Source: Aricia agestis (lineage: Eukaryota > Arthropoda > Insecta > Lepidoptera > Lycaenidae). Taken from it: a stretch of DNA of 64,000 bases. Position numbers and translations under genes: made by a program. Positions within the stretch are counted from its first letter, which is position 1. Each line of letters opens with the position of its first letter. The notes below the pieces were generated by a model. It did not search any database. It saw nothing but the letters and a program-made list of their open reading frames with translations, and was not told where the DNA came from. The stretch lies in assembly GCF_905147365.1 (NCBI RefSeq), contig NC_056419.1, positions 3,665,501-3,729,500 on the forward strand, given 5' to 3'. Positions 51,798 to 63,082 of the stretch are shown piece after piece.

Positions 51798-52261
51798 GTA
51801 TTTTATATTACGTTCGGTTCATCTTACATCGTTATGTAACCTGGAATTGCTTGTGTAGTAGGATTTGAGTAAATCGCTAGGTGCAAACAGTTAATCTGTG
51901 CTAGTACACAATCAGCTGAGCTATGCCTGCTCCCATCTCGTCAAATACTGGAATGGATAGGTATACTATATCTAAGGTAGAGTTTATGGTACACTCCAAG
52001 AAGAATATTAGTGAGAACCTATAAAGGTATACTTATTATATACTTAATTATTGTTATGATCCAAATATAAATTATAATATTATTATAAATTATTGTGTGG
52101 CTGTGTTTCTGGGCAACTTCATATACACTGAAAACAGCTGAGCCGGATTTTATGATTTTTTGTAAAAATATACAGCTTTTCATTGAGGAAAAATAGAGGA
52201 TCACAGTTATCGCTCAATAACAATACTATATATAATATAATACTAAAACTAATAAAATTTG

Positions 52262-52599
52262 ACGTGGGAGAGCCATGCTTCGGCACGAATGGGCCGGCTC
52301 GACCGAAGAAATACCACGTTCTCACAGAAAACCGGCGTGAAACAGCGCTTGCGCTGTGTTTCGCCGGGTGAGTGAGTTTACCGGAGGCCCAATCCCCTAC
52401 CCTATTCCCTTCCCTTCTCTACTCTCTCCTATTCCCTTCCTTTTCCTTCCTTACCCTCCCCTATTACCCTGTTCCCTCTTAAAAGGCCGGCAACGCACTT
52501 GCAGTCCTTCTGATGCTGCGAGTGTCCATGGGCGACGGAAGTTGCTTTCCATCAGGTGACCCGTTTGCTCGTTTGCCCCCTTATCACATAAAAAAAAAA
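52262..52599 (+). mobile_element. SINE A, full copy
   Basis: ACGTGGGAGAGCCATGCTTC to TTATCACATAAAAAAAAA. Confidence 0.92.
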
Positions 52600-53591
52600 C
52601 GAATTTCTACGCGAATGAAAAAGTTGGAAACAGCTATAGCTAAATAGGTATAATAATATAACTCACAGAAGTTACCAAGCACCTCGTTCTAAGAAAACTC
52701 TATGGAAGCAGGTGCCAAGTTAATTTCTGCATGTATTTCTTGCTTTTGTAAAAAAAACAGTTTACAGTCTTAAATAATTTATAACAAATAGTTAATAAAA
52801 AATCTTAAACACTATAATTGCGATAATATACAAAAATACAGTCTTCTATGAACAGCTTTATTTTCGGCATAAAAATAGCCAATGTGTTACATCCAGAGAT
52901 TCTTTTTTGTTCACAGTTTGTTCCTAGAAAGTTTGTACTTTTGTAGCTAGACTACCTAGGAACGTGCAGCCGTTTCGTGATACTATTCCCAGAGGTTGTT
53001 TAACAGAAGCTTTTATGAAAATAGCTCCGCCTTTTTCCGTCTCCATAATACTGCAGCTATAATAGCCAGGTATTAAGTATCGTAAGTATACAATATGTAA
53101 CTATTTGGTACATACCTACAGCTGGTGGACTTTTTTTTGGGTTTCGTCTATTTACCGTGTACATGATTATGTACGGTAACACCATACTTATAAAGAAGTT
53201 TTTGGTAGATCTTAAAATAAAATAATATACTGCGTTTTATTTGTTACGAGAGGACGAGGTACGAAAAAGTTGCAAAAAGTTTTGACTAAATGGTGGCTTA
53301 GATACTTGACGACATCCTACGATCTTGTCAAGTATCTTAAGTGCTGCTACCAGCAGTGCTTTCAAATCAGTCAGATTAATATTTTATTAGTACTAAAATT
53401 ATTAAAAACTAGATGATCCGATACTATAAACGCCGTATAATTTTTCTTTGATATTATATAGATGGAAGATGATAAATTATAATACAATTAAACACGTTTA
53501 CCTAACTAACTGTACTTTGGACGGATTAGAATTTAGATGGTCGATCGTGATTGCGCTGTAATAGGGCGCCACCACTTGATTAGTGTAGACC
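52600..53591. other. Non-coding stretch, no feature recognised
   Basis: AT-rich sequence; ATACTTGACGACATCC and its near-complement GATCTTGTCAAGTATC form a small hairpin at about 53292-53338. Confidence 0.4.
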
Positions 53592-53794
53592 AGTAGCTCT
53601 ACCATGAGTTTAAAGCTATAATAGTAATTTATCGATACTCGATACCGACTACGCAAATATTTAGTATGGCGATTTTAGTTCCTCAAGTGACCGCTAGAGG
53701 CGCTGTAAAATTTGCCATAAGTACCTACTAAGCATTTACGTAGTCGGTATCGAGTCGATAAATACTACAGCTTTAAGCTCATGGTAGAGCTACT
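53592..53794. mobile_element. MITE with AGTAGCTCTACCATGAG ends, copy 2
   Basis: Inverted AGTAGCTCTACCATGAGTTT ends. The centre CCGCTAGAGGCGCTGTAA is as in the copy at 25334-25521. The terminal AGTAGCTCTACCATGAG arms are better preserved here. Confidence 0.88.
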
Positions 53795-54536
53795 GTAGGC
53801 TGGACCGACAGACGATTTAACACCGTTTTGTATAGGTATTGTGATGTTAGTATAGGCTAGTGGTCTTGAAATGACGATTTTTTCGGTTTTTCATTTTTTG
53901 TAGTATTTTTTAGTATGCCCAATCGTTCAAACCGGTTCTACTATACCGGTTTTTGCTGGCAACGCTGCTAGCTAGCTATACGATACGTTCTTTTTTTTTT
54001 TTTTTTTTTTTTATTTTAAAATTGGGGCCGTCTATAGACTGTTCGTCTATATCCTTTTTTTGTTATTTTATTATTTAGATTTTTCGCACCAAGGATAATT
54101 GAAATAATATTATGAATTTTAATTAATTGTGGTCCATCACGCCATGGACACTTATTTTTTTTTTTTTTTTTTTATATATATATATATATGTGTATATGTA
54201 TATTTAATAGAATAGAGTATAATATGTTATACATATAATAAATAAATATATACATTTATTGTTTTATAAATTGCATAATAATATACGATACGTTCGCTAC
54301 TACTGATTTTAATATTATCAATATCAATATAACTATCATATTATTATAGGCAATATAAGTTTGCATGTACATAAAATATATTATGTTGGATATAGATATT
54401 TTAAGTGCAGAAATTATTATTTTGTATCATTTGACCTGACCTCGAATTTTTATTCTTTTTTAAAAGGTTACATACTTTCTGTTGAAAAAAACTAGTAACC
54501 AGTGTTCAAAATATTGTGCCATAGATTAAAATAAAA
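53795..54536. other. Low-complexity AT-rich stretch
   Basis: Long T-runs at about 53991-54013 and 54155-54172, the latter followed by (TA)n. No gene recognised. Confidence 0.6.
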
Positions 54537-55475
54537 CCGGCCAAGTGCGAGTTGGACTCGCCCATGAAGGGTTCCGCAGCAACAATAAGGTTTATGTTTT
54601 ATGAAATTAAAAGGTTTTTGATTTATTTTTATGTTTTAGTTGATTTAATGAAAGTTAATTTAAGGTTTACCATTTATGACGTATAAAAAAAACTACTTGC
54701 TAGATTTCGTTCAAACCAATTTTCGTTGGTAGTTTTAATAGTAATGTACATCATATATTTTTTCCAGACTTATCATGACTTTAGAAATTAGAGGGACACA
54801 ATTTACCACTTTGGAAGAGTCTCTCTCGCAAATTATTCAGGTTAGAAAAAAATTATATTTGAAACTTCAATTATGATTTTTGAAGACCTATGGGGTATCT
54901 ATATACCCCACACGCATAGGTTAGATGAAAAACATTTTTTTTGTTGGTTTAAGGTTTACCATTTATGACGTATAAAAAAAACTACTTGCTAGATTTCATT
55001 CAAACCAACTTTCGTTGGTAGTTTTTATAGTAATGTACTTCATATATTTTTTTAGACTTATCATGCCCCTACTTTAGAAATTAGAGGGGGGGGGGACACA
55101 CATTTTACCACTTTGAAAGAGTCTCTCTCGCAAACTATTCAGGTTAGAAAAAAATGATATAAGAAATCTCAATATAATTTTTTAAGACCTATCCATAGAT
55201 ACTCCACACGCATAGCTTAGATGAAAAAAATTTTTTTTTCAGTTGTATCTATGGGGACCCCTAAAATTTTTAATAATTTTTCCATTTTTGTATCAAAATC
55301 TTAATGCGGTTCACAGACTACATCTACGTTTACCAAGTTTCAATAGTATAGCTCTTATAGTTTCGGAGAAAAGTGGCTGTGACATACGGACGGATAGACA
55401 GACACACAGACAGACAGACATGACGAATCTATAAGGGTTCCGTTTTTTGCCATTTGGCTACGGAACCCTAAAAAC
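54537..55475 (+). repeat. Repeat E, long copy with internal 290-bp tandem duplication
   Basis: Starts CGGCCAAGTGCGAGTTGGAC and ends TGGCTACGGAACCCTAAAAA. The segment beginning TTTAAGGTTTACCATTTATG (about 54658 and 54949) is duplicated through CATAGGTTAGATGAAAAA. Confidence 0.85.
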
Positions 55476-55749
55476 CATCTACAACACAAGCCAATTGCTG
55501 CTTCAAACTATCGGCCGTTCCAATTTTAAAAACGTTTATTTTTATGAGCGGCCATAGTGCCGGGCGGTTTACGATAATCGTACTATTTCCGCGACCGTGC
55601 TGTAAATTGAAAGCCTCCGGGAGTAAAAATAACAAAATGAAAACGATCCCGGGAATCAAGATGTTCTATTTCGTTGGATATTGTCTTCGTAAATGGATGG
55701 ACATGATCATCAGAAGTTAGGGTCGGTACGGACAGTATAAATAAATATA

Positions 55750-56168
55750 AAATTAAATTAAGAAATTAAAAAAAAACCGCCAAACAACTTTAAAAAGTAA
55801 TGAAATAATATATTTTATTTACTGACTTTAAGTTTAAATAATTCCTAAGTGTAAAGTGATATTTTAGTCCATAATTGTTGTCACGGTGTGTCGGGGGACC
55901 GCCAACAGTGTCTTTTGCATTTTGTATCGCCATGTCACCGATTGTCTCGATTTGGTTTGCTGAAAACTGACCCCTAAACTATAATGTTATGTGAAATCAC
56001 ACATCTACATTAGCGGTCCCCCGACACACCTTGACAACAATTATGGACTAAAATATCACTTCACACTTAGGAATTATTTAAACTTAAAGTCAGTAAATAA
56101 AATATATTATTTCATTACTTTTTAAAGTTGTTTGGCGGGGTTTTTTTTTAATTTCTTAATTTAATTTT
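55750..56168. mobile_element. Large foldback, arms of about 156 bp
   Basis: Left arm 55750-55905 and right arm 56013-56168 are near-perfect complements (AACCGCCAAACAACTTTAAA, GGACTAAAATATCACTT and GTGTGTCGGGGGACCGC seen in both). The loop of about 107 bp is unrelated. Confidence 0.92.
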
Positions 56169-56659
56169 ATTTCATGCTTTTTAAACTTGTGTTGGTTATA
56201 ATAATTTCTATCAACAGGATCATATTATATCCCAATGAATACCATCTAGGAATGTCCTTTTGGATGAGTCCATCAATATGAGTCCAAACATGAAACCTCC
56301 ACTTTGGATTCATATAGAGCTCGGCTCCCATAGAATCAAGGTGATGCTGCAGCAGCAGGATGCAAAAATTTATTGGTTATCTACGTCTTACTAGTTGTCG
56401 CAATTAAAATGAGCCCAAACACGAAACCATTGCTCTAAGTTGGTGAGGAGTTGGGTATCCTATTGATTACCAGGTGATGCTGCAGCACCAGTTCAACTTT
56501 CCATTAATCACGCGTCACGAAACAAAAACAAAAAGTCACGAACTAGAATGCAATAAAGCCCACCAAACGACTGCAAGTTGCTAATCGGCCCTCCACGAAC
56601 CAGATGAACCGCGATTTTTCAGCACGGAGCAGGCTGATGATGATGAACTATAGCTAAGA
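56169..56659. other. Non-coding stretch with a partial duplication
   Basis: AGGTGATGCTGCAGCA occurs at about 56339 and 56471, each followed by a similar phrase, and GAGTCCA-ACATGAAACC at about 56281 has a relative at about 56411. Old duplicated repeat; no gene. Confidence 0.5.
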
Positions 56660-56735
56660 ACACTCTCAATTAAATCAGCTTTCAAACAAAAAAACTAGAT
56701 CAAAATCGGTCCACCCATTTGGATGCTACGATGCC

Positions 56736-56769
<34 letters not shown>

Positions 56770-56821
56770 CGACAGACAGACACGTCAAACTTATAACACC
56801 CCTCTTTTTTGTCGGGGGTTA
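56660..56821 (+). repeat. Interspersed repeat end with (GACA)n
   Basis: TCAGCTTTCAAACAAAAAAA, AAAATCGGTCCACCCATTTG, a GACA tract at about 56738-56778, then TTTTTTGTCGGGGGTTAAAA. A related piece lies at about 20838-20940. Confidence 0.7.
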
Positions 56822-56899
56822 AAAATAAGGGACAAACACAGCCAGACAATATAAAAGACAAAAGAATAACAGACAATCATCATACTTAATCAATTCATA

Positions 56900-57005
56900 C
56901 TAATATTATAAATGCAAAAATGTATCTGTCTGTCCGTCTGTCTGACTGTTACATCTTCACGCCCAAACTGCTGAACCGATTTTGCTTAGAATCGCAGCAA
57001 AGGAC
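56900..57005 (-). repeat. Repeat B, partial
   Basis: ACTAATATTATAAATGCAAA, CTGTCTGTCCGTCTGTCTGA, AACTGCTGAACCGATTTTGC. Confidence 0.75.
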
Positions 57006-57264
57006 TTTATACCTCGAGAAAATGGACGGCTACCATTTCCAAACATGCGAGGGGTGACCATCCTAATTCCTAAGCCCTTAAGATGGTGAGTGGGTGAAAC
57101 AAATTGGGTCGTGTATCGGCCACATGCCATAATCCCGCCTCATCAATCTCCCTCAGACCCGCATAAGTGCGGATTACGGGGTATTTTTAAACGTACATAC
57201 TGTTGACGATGTGCGTACGCGTACTGTGTACGTATAACGTACTATAGGTATCGGAAAATCCATA

Positions 57265-58382
57265 CTTCCATATATATTGGTACCCCAGGGCAGTGTTTTA
57301 GGCCCATTACTATTTTTAATCTTTATTAATGATCTTCCTGCCGTGACAGACGATAATTTCACACTATTCGTTGATGACATATCAGTGATCATGAATCTTA
57401 ATAATTATATAAATATTGACCTTAAATTAAATGAAACAATTAAAAAAATTATTCTTTGGATGCAAAATAATAATCTTAATGTTAATCTGACTAAAACTAA
57501 TTATATCGAATTTAAGACTCGTGTAAATGAAACAACAACTTATACTATTATGTACAATAACCAACCAATAAAAAAGGTAAATGAAACAAAATTTTTAGGA
57601 GTCTATATTGACCAAAATCTAAATTGGAAGTCACATATAGAGCATGTATGCTCTAAGCTGAACCGATTTGTTTATGCTCTTTACAGATTGAGACAAATAT
57701 GTGCACTACCTACAGTTCTCGCTATGTACCATGCTTACGTAGCATCTGTTCTCAGATATGGTCTAATGCTCTGGGGAAACTCGACAGAAATTAATAAGGT
57801 ATTCATAGTACAAAAGAAATGTGTAAGAGCCATTTGCGGTAGACCCTCCTATGAATCATGCAGACCACTATTTAAAAGATTAGGACTTATGACATTGCCT
57901 AGCCTATACATATTTGAGCTAGCCAATTTTGTAAAGCAGAATTATGGACAATTTACAGAAGCACATGAAATATACACACGAAGCAATAGAAATGCTGATA
58001 GATTGGTACTCGACACTTTACCACGAATAACCTTGTATCAAAAACAATACTACCCTATGTGCATCAAAGTATACAATGCCATACCGAAAAAAATTAAAGA
58101 GCTACCTTATATTAAATTTAAAAAAGAACTAATAAAGTGGCTTAAATCTAAAACATTTTATTCTACAAATGAACTTCTACAAATCTGAAATTATTTATAT
58201 TATGTATTGAAACAGTGTTGACTAAGAAATTGACATATTCTATAATACGAGTAATATTGTAACCCTATAAATTTTGCATGCCTATAGTTATTAGGTAGAA
58301 AGACTGGAATCCTGTATAATTATTGTAACATCTTTTGTAACGGTACTTTCTGCAAATAAATGATTCTGATTCTGATTCTGAT
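57265..58382 (+). mobile_element. 5'-truncated non-LTR retrotransposon (LINE)
   Basis: Begins inside the reverse transcriptase and ends in a (TGATTC)n tail after AAATAAA. A simple-sequence tail of this kind is typical of CR1/Jockey-group LINEs. No target duplication was identified. Confidence 0.85.
57277..58188 (+). pseudogene. LINE reverse transcriptase, C-terminal part
   Basis: A 303-codon open frame without internal stops. It opens with the RT motif VPQGSVLGPLLF, then FVDDIS (the catalytic F/YxDD box, with Val instead of the usual Ala), LNVNLTKTNYIEF, and the thumb motif KFLGVYIDQNLNWKSHI. About 190 residues of C-terminal region follow. The palm start and the endonuclease domain are missing through 5' truncation, so the copy cannot be autonomous. 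The frame is intact, which suggests recent insertion. The reading frame is open from before 57277 with no proper ATG. It is closest in look to CR1/Jockey-type LINEs; the exact clade is not determined. Confidence 0.88.
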
Positions 58383-58459
58383 GCTATACTTATAATAACA
58401 TAATTACATATTATTAAATTATTATAAGTATGAAGGTATCTACCGAAGTATTAATAACT
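58383..58459. other. Short AT-rich spacer
   Basis: Nothing recognised. Confidence 0.4.
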
Positions 58460-58790
58460 TCCCACACCGATTTCGGTGACGGTGGCCAGTTTCATTGAAA
58501 CCAGGCCTGTTACGCAGGAGTAGTTTTATAGTGCCCAAGTGTGTGCGCAGTACACAAGAGCACTCTCTCTTCCTTTCACTCTCATAATCCAGTGGAACGG
58601 ATGACCGACACGACCGGCGAGGGATCAGGCGCAGGATCGACTTTTTACATGCCCATCCGACGCATGGATCATCTTACTTGTCAGACAATCAGGTAATCAG
58701 CCTGCATTGTCCTAACCAAACTTGGAAACAACATGTTTCCACGACCTCAGGAGTCGAGAGCCGCGCTCTATACCACTTGACCACGTAGGT
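58460..58790 (-). mobile_element. SINE T, tRNA-derived, second full copy
   Basis: CCCACACCGATTTCGGTGAC at the left through GAGCCGCGCTCTATACCACT at the right. The B-box region is damaged by a deletion near 58741. Confidence 0.85.
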
Positions 58791-58799
58791 GTTACTTAC

Positions 58800-58998
58800 T
58801 TCCATACTAATATTATAAATGGGAAAGTGTGTCTGTCTGTCTGTCTGTTACCTCTTCACGCATGAACCGATTTTGCTGTTTGGCACGGAGATACTTTGTG
58901 TCCCGGAAAAGGACTTAGGATAGTTTTTATCCCGGAAAAATGTACGGTTCCCGTGCGATAAACAAATTTTGGCGCAACGGAGGTGCGGGGTTCCTCTA
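58800..58998 (-). repeat. Repeat B copy
   Basis: CATACTAATATTATAAATGG, GTCTGTCTGTCTGTCTG, AACCGATTTTGCTG, GTACGGTTCCCGTGCGATAA, ending TTCCTCTAGTATA. Confidence 0.85.
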
Positions 58999-59163
58999 GT
59001 ATATTTTCTGCATATTATGCTGTTGTATTTATCCGTTATTTGGTTGAAAAATTGCTAGGCATTTCATTATTTGGGTCTCTCTTTTTACTTTTCCGGGAAA
59101 AAACTAGGCCTTAGCATCCATTGTGGATGATTTAGACAGTATTTTCAGAGCGAAGGACCATTC

Positions 59164-59314
59164 GACGACCTCTGTGGCTTAGTGGGTGGGCTGTCGGTAG
59201 CTCAAGCTGGAGTCGCGGGTTCGAATCCCGCCGACGGAACAAAAAAAGTTTTCAAAGTTCCTGGGAATCCTCGGTCATGGATGTGTATTAAATATGTGTA
59301 TCATATAATAAAAA
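59164..59314 (+). mobile_element. SINE D, left part of a split copy
   Basis: tRNA-like head (GGGTTCGAATCCCGCCGACG) and body up to ATATAATAAAAA, where the Helitron begins. The rest resumes at 61557. Confidence 0.92.
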
Positions 59315-59324
59315 TCTATATATA

Positions 59325-59843
59325 CCCACCAAAACATAAAATGTAAAAGGAGCCAAGCAAAATATTGCATAGCTTTAATACTTCTGTCGTAAAAAGTTTT
59401 CAGATCACATTCAAGCCAAGCCTTCAACTTATTTTGTAATTTAAATCAACATTCAGTAAATGTATCAATAGATATCTTTATTTTATAATTATTATAGTGG
59501 CTTGGCAATGAGCACTAGAGAAATAATCAGCGACTAATTACATTTATTGGGTACCATCGGCCACATGCGTCGTTACATACTAAAACAATTTACACTTGCC
59601 GTCTGTGTAAGTATGAAATCCTCCAAATATGCAGTTTTATAATTGTTTCTCTTGTGCTCATTGCCAAGCCACTATAATAATTATAAAATAAAGAAATCTA
59701 TTGATACATTTGGTGAATGTTGATTTAAATTACAAAATAAGTTGAAGGCTGGGCTTGAATGTGATCTGAAAACTTTTTACGACAAGTATTAAATCTATGC
59801 AATATTTTGCTTGGCTCCTTTTACATTTCATGTTTTGGTGGGA
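59325..59843. repeat. Large foldback at the 5' end of the Helitron
   Basis: CCCACCAAAACATAAAATGT at the left pairs with the complement at about 59824-59843. Arms of about 200 bp include GGAGCCAAGCAAAATATTGC and GTGGCTTGGCAATGAGCAC. Confidence 0.9.
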
Positions 59844-59903
59844 TTTCATTTCTTTTATGAAGGTTTTTTTTTCTTTTCGGGACCGGGACGCGGGACCCTA
59901 TTA

Positions 59904-60327
59904 TTAAGAGGAGTCCACACAGCCCTTTTTTCCATACAAACGTTGTCCCCTGTTTCCTCCCTGGATAATGCTAGTAGAGTTATAATTTTTTTCCTAAATA
60001 TCTACGGCCACTGATACAATGTCCCTATGTTTTCTTTTTTTTTCATAATTTAATTATTAAATAAGATATGAACGTTCAAAAACCCAAAAAAATGGCCAGA
60101 TTTTCCGCTGTGTTCAAACATCCAGAAAACATATTTGGCTAGATTATACAAAAAAATAAAACATAGGAACACAACTTAAGGCTTTCTTTAATTTTTAATG
60201 AAAAAATTACTTAAATCGGTTAAGTTTTGGAGAAGGAATCAGGGGACAACGAATCGTTGATTTTCTGCAGTTGTCTCTATCGCGTTCTGCGGTATAGGCT
60301 TGAGGTAAGGGAGACAGCTATAGATAT
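59904..60327 (+). repeat. Repeat P, copy 1
   Basis: ATTAAGAGGAGTCCACACAG through TTGAGGTAAGGGAGACAGCT. The same sequence lies inverted at 62650-63082. Confidence 0.88.
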
Positions 60328-60328
60328 A

Positions 60329-60650
60329 TTTTTTTCTATGAAATAAGGGGGCAAACGAGCAAACGGGTCACCTGATGGAAAGCAACTTCCGTCGCCCATG
60401 GACACTCGCAGCATCAGATGAGCTGCAGGTGCGTTGCCGGCCTTTTAAGAGGGAATAAGGTAGTAGGGGAGGGTAGGGAAGGGAAGGGAATAGGGGAGGG
60501 AAGGGAATAGGGTAAGGGATCGGGCCTTCGGTAAACTCACTCACTCGGCGAAACACAGCGCAAGCGCTGTTTCACGCCGGTTTTCTGTGAGAGCGTGGTA
60601 TTTCTCCGGTCGAGCCGGCCCATTCGTGCCGAAGCATGGCTCTCCCACGT
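60329..60650 (-). mobile_element. SINE A, full copy inside the Helitron
   Basis: CTATGAAATAAGGGGGCAAA at the left and CATGGCTCTCCCACGT at the right. Abuts repeat P. Confidence 0.92.
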
Positions 60651-60719
60651 AAACGTTATATTACACGTACTTTTTTTTCATTTCATTCTGGTGTATCCTC
60701 TTAATAAGTCTTCGCTGTT

Positions 60720-61077
60720 TGTCCGTCGTCCATCTGTATGTCACCAGGCTGGATCTCGAGAACCGCAATAGCTAGATAGTTGCAATTTTAACAAATTATG
60801 TATTTCTGGTGTCGTTATAAAAGCTAATAGTCCAATTAAAATAAAATAAATTATTAAAAGGGGGCCTCATACAATAAACACGATTTTTCCCGTTTTTTGC
60901 TGTATATCCATAATGGTAACAGTAAGGTTTTTGAAAATTTCAGAAAATAATCAACTGTGTTTTAACTTTAATAATTAATAATAAAAATTAAATAAACTTA
61001 TTATTTAAGGGGAGCTCCCATACAAATTTACGGTACGGAACCCTATGTACGCCAGTCCGACTCGCACTTGGCCGTTT
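60720..61077 (-). repeat. Repeat E copy inside the Helitron
   Basis: GTCCGTCGTCCATCTGTATG, GGATCTCGAGAACCGCAATA, GTACGGAACCCTATG and CCGACTCGCACTTGGCCG. Confidence 0.8.
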
Positions 61078-61423
61078 TAATAATTTTTCCTTTGATTGTG
61101 AATAAAGATCTATTCGGGTACCCAAGGTTCTAAGTCTGCTAGAAGTACCTTATAATTTTGATGATCTGTCAATCAGTGAGTACAAAATGTAGTAACTTTG
61201 ACCATCTGTAACGATTAAACTATTTATCGAAATTTCATGTAATTTGGAGGTTAAGCTAGTTTTAATACTTGCTCCTAGTGACCAAAATTCTAAATATCTA
61301 GCTTTGTTAACATCGAAGATAAAGGGGGTGTGAAAAAGCCGTAAACCGCTTCGAGAAAAGTATTGTACGGCCGTGCCTTTGCTAAAAAGCTTGGCTGGGG
61401 ACTGCCATGCCCCCAGAAAATGG

Positions 61424-61556
61424 ATTTTCAATTGTGTTAGTAACGCTAAAACTCGAAAACGGCTGAACGGATTGGGCTGATTTTAGTACTTATTAAAATA
61501 TTCGTAGAAGTCCAGGGAAGGTTTTAAAGTGACACGAAGTTCATCGGAACAGCTAG
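61424..61556 (+). repeat. Repeat G forming the Helitron 3' end
   Basis: GGATTTTCAATTGTGTTAGT through CATCGGAACAGCTAG; same family as 12521-13198. Confidence 0.85.
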
Positions 61557-61695
61557 TCTTAAATATATTGTGTATAGTATAAAATTATTAAATATATTTC
61601 CGTTGTCTGGTACCCGTAACACAAGTCCTTCAGGTACTTTACCGCGGGGCCAGACTGACGTGGTGTGAAGCGTCCATAGATATTATTATTATTAC
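61557..61695 (+). mobile_element. SINE D, right part of the split copy
   Basis: TCTTAAATATATTGTGTATA, TTTCCGTTGTCTGGTACCCG and a (TTA)n tail complete the SINE interrupted at 59314. Confidence 0.92.
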
Positions 61696-61886
61696 TCTCC
61701 AAATACTGTAGTGCCTGGGACAAGATTTTAAATGTCAGTATGGTTGCCCAAGCACATACGGCATTCTCGCATCATAGTCGGCCTAGTCCAGAGGAATGAA
61801 CATTACTGACACATTACAACCCTCTGGAGTTTTAAAAAACCAAAGGTTTTCACTTTTCCTACTAGGCCACGGACGCGCTTTTCAGG

Positions 61887-61980
61887 AAAATAGCGGGGTA
61901 ATGCTAGTAAAGCGTAGGGGTAATACAAATAGCATGCTATTTGCTTTACCTACGCTTTACTAGCTTTACCCCGCTATTTT
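61887..61980. repeat. Palindrome of 94 bp
   Basis: AAAATAGCGGGGTAATGCTA pairs with TAGCTTTACCCCGCTATTTT. Inner AGTAAAGCGTAGG and CAAATAGCATGCTATTTG also pair. Confidence 0.92.
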
Positions 61981-62649
61981 ACACATTCACAAATAGGATT
62001 TATAAGTATTATTATCATCTTACAGTTTTAGATTTTTACGAAAAGTTAAGAAATTATTTAATTAGGTATTAATATTTTTACAATATTCACACCGTAACAT
62101 CGAAAATAAGTTTAATCTGAAGACAAAATAAACAGTTGGGGTCATTGACATAGGTTTAAAGGTCTTTGGTTGGGGTACTTAAATACAGATAGACGTTAAA
62201 TACAGATCAAAGATTGAAAAACACTTTGAAGTCGATATATTATTATATAATCAAGAATAATCTAATTTCTCGATCGTAGGCTTACAAGTTCAGACTTATA
62301 ATCCTTTTATTAACATCCTTGTAGCCTTAAGAATAAGGGTCAAACCAGGGGTAAAATAGAAATAAATGCTCTCCAGGAATGTGCTAATAACGGGGGCCGA
62401 AAGATAAAGTCGCTTTATAGAGGGTAGGTTTTAATTAAATGCGTCCAAGACATTAATGAGATGAAAGTGAAGTGGGCTCGACTATAGTGTAAACGCCACA
62501 CAGTATGGTAAGAATATGTTTTAGAGAACCAACAGAACTTTATTTGACTGACCTCACCCCTAAAAGGCCTGATAGACGTACAAACTTAAAGCACGCGGGT
62601 TTTAAGAGGATACCACAGCGGCTAGAGAAATGAAAAAAAAGTACGTGTA
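61981..62649. other. Non-coding stretch, no feature recognised
   Basis: AT-rich sequence with no clear ORF or repeat. Confidence 0.4.
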
Positions 62650-63082
62650 ATATCTACAGCTGTCTCCCTTACCTCAAGCCTATACCGCAGAACGCGATAG
62701 AGACAACTGCAGAAAATCCAGAAAATCAACGATTCGTTGTCCCCTGATTCCTTCTCCAAAACTTAAACGATTTAAGTACTTTTTTCATTAAAGATTAAAA
62801 AAAGGCTTGAGCTGTGTTCCTATGTTTTGCTTTTTTTGTATAATCTATCCAAATCTGTTTTCTGGACGTTTGAACACAGTGGAAAATCTGGCCATTTTTT
62901 TGGGTTTTTGAACGTTCATATCTTATTTAATAATTAAATTATGAAAAAAAAGAAAACATAGGGACATTGTATTAGTGGCCGTAGATATTCAGGAAAAAAA
63001 TTATAACTCTACTAGCATTATCCAGGGAGGAAACAGGGGACAACGTTTGTATGGAAAAAATGGCGGTGTGGAATCCTCTTAA
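62650..63082 (-). repeat. Repeat P, copy 2 (inverted to copy 1)
   Basis: AGCTGTCTCCCTTACCTCAA through GTGTGGAATCCTCTTAA matches the reverse complement of 59904-60327 over about 430 bp. Confidence 0.88.

Larger units (their letters stand above)
59315..61556 (+). mobile_element. Helitron of 2,242 bp inserted in SINE D
   Basis: The element starts TCTATATATACCCACC directly after an A and ends CATCGGAACAGCTAG directly before a T. Removing it restores the SINE exactly (compare 48592-48863), so both ends are fixed without a target duplication, as expected of Helitrons. It contains a foldback, repeat P, SINE A, repeat E and repeat G and no Rep/helicase ORF. Confidence 0.88.
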
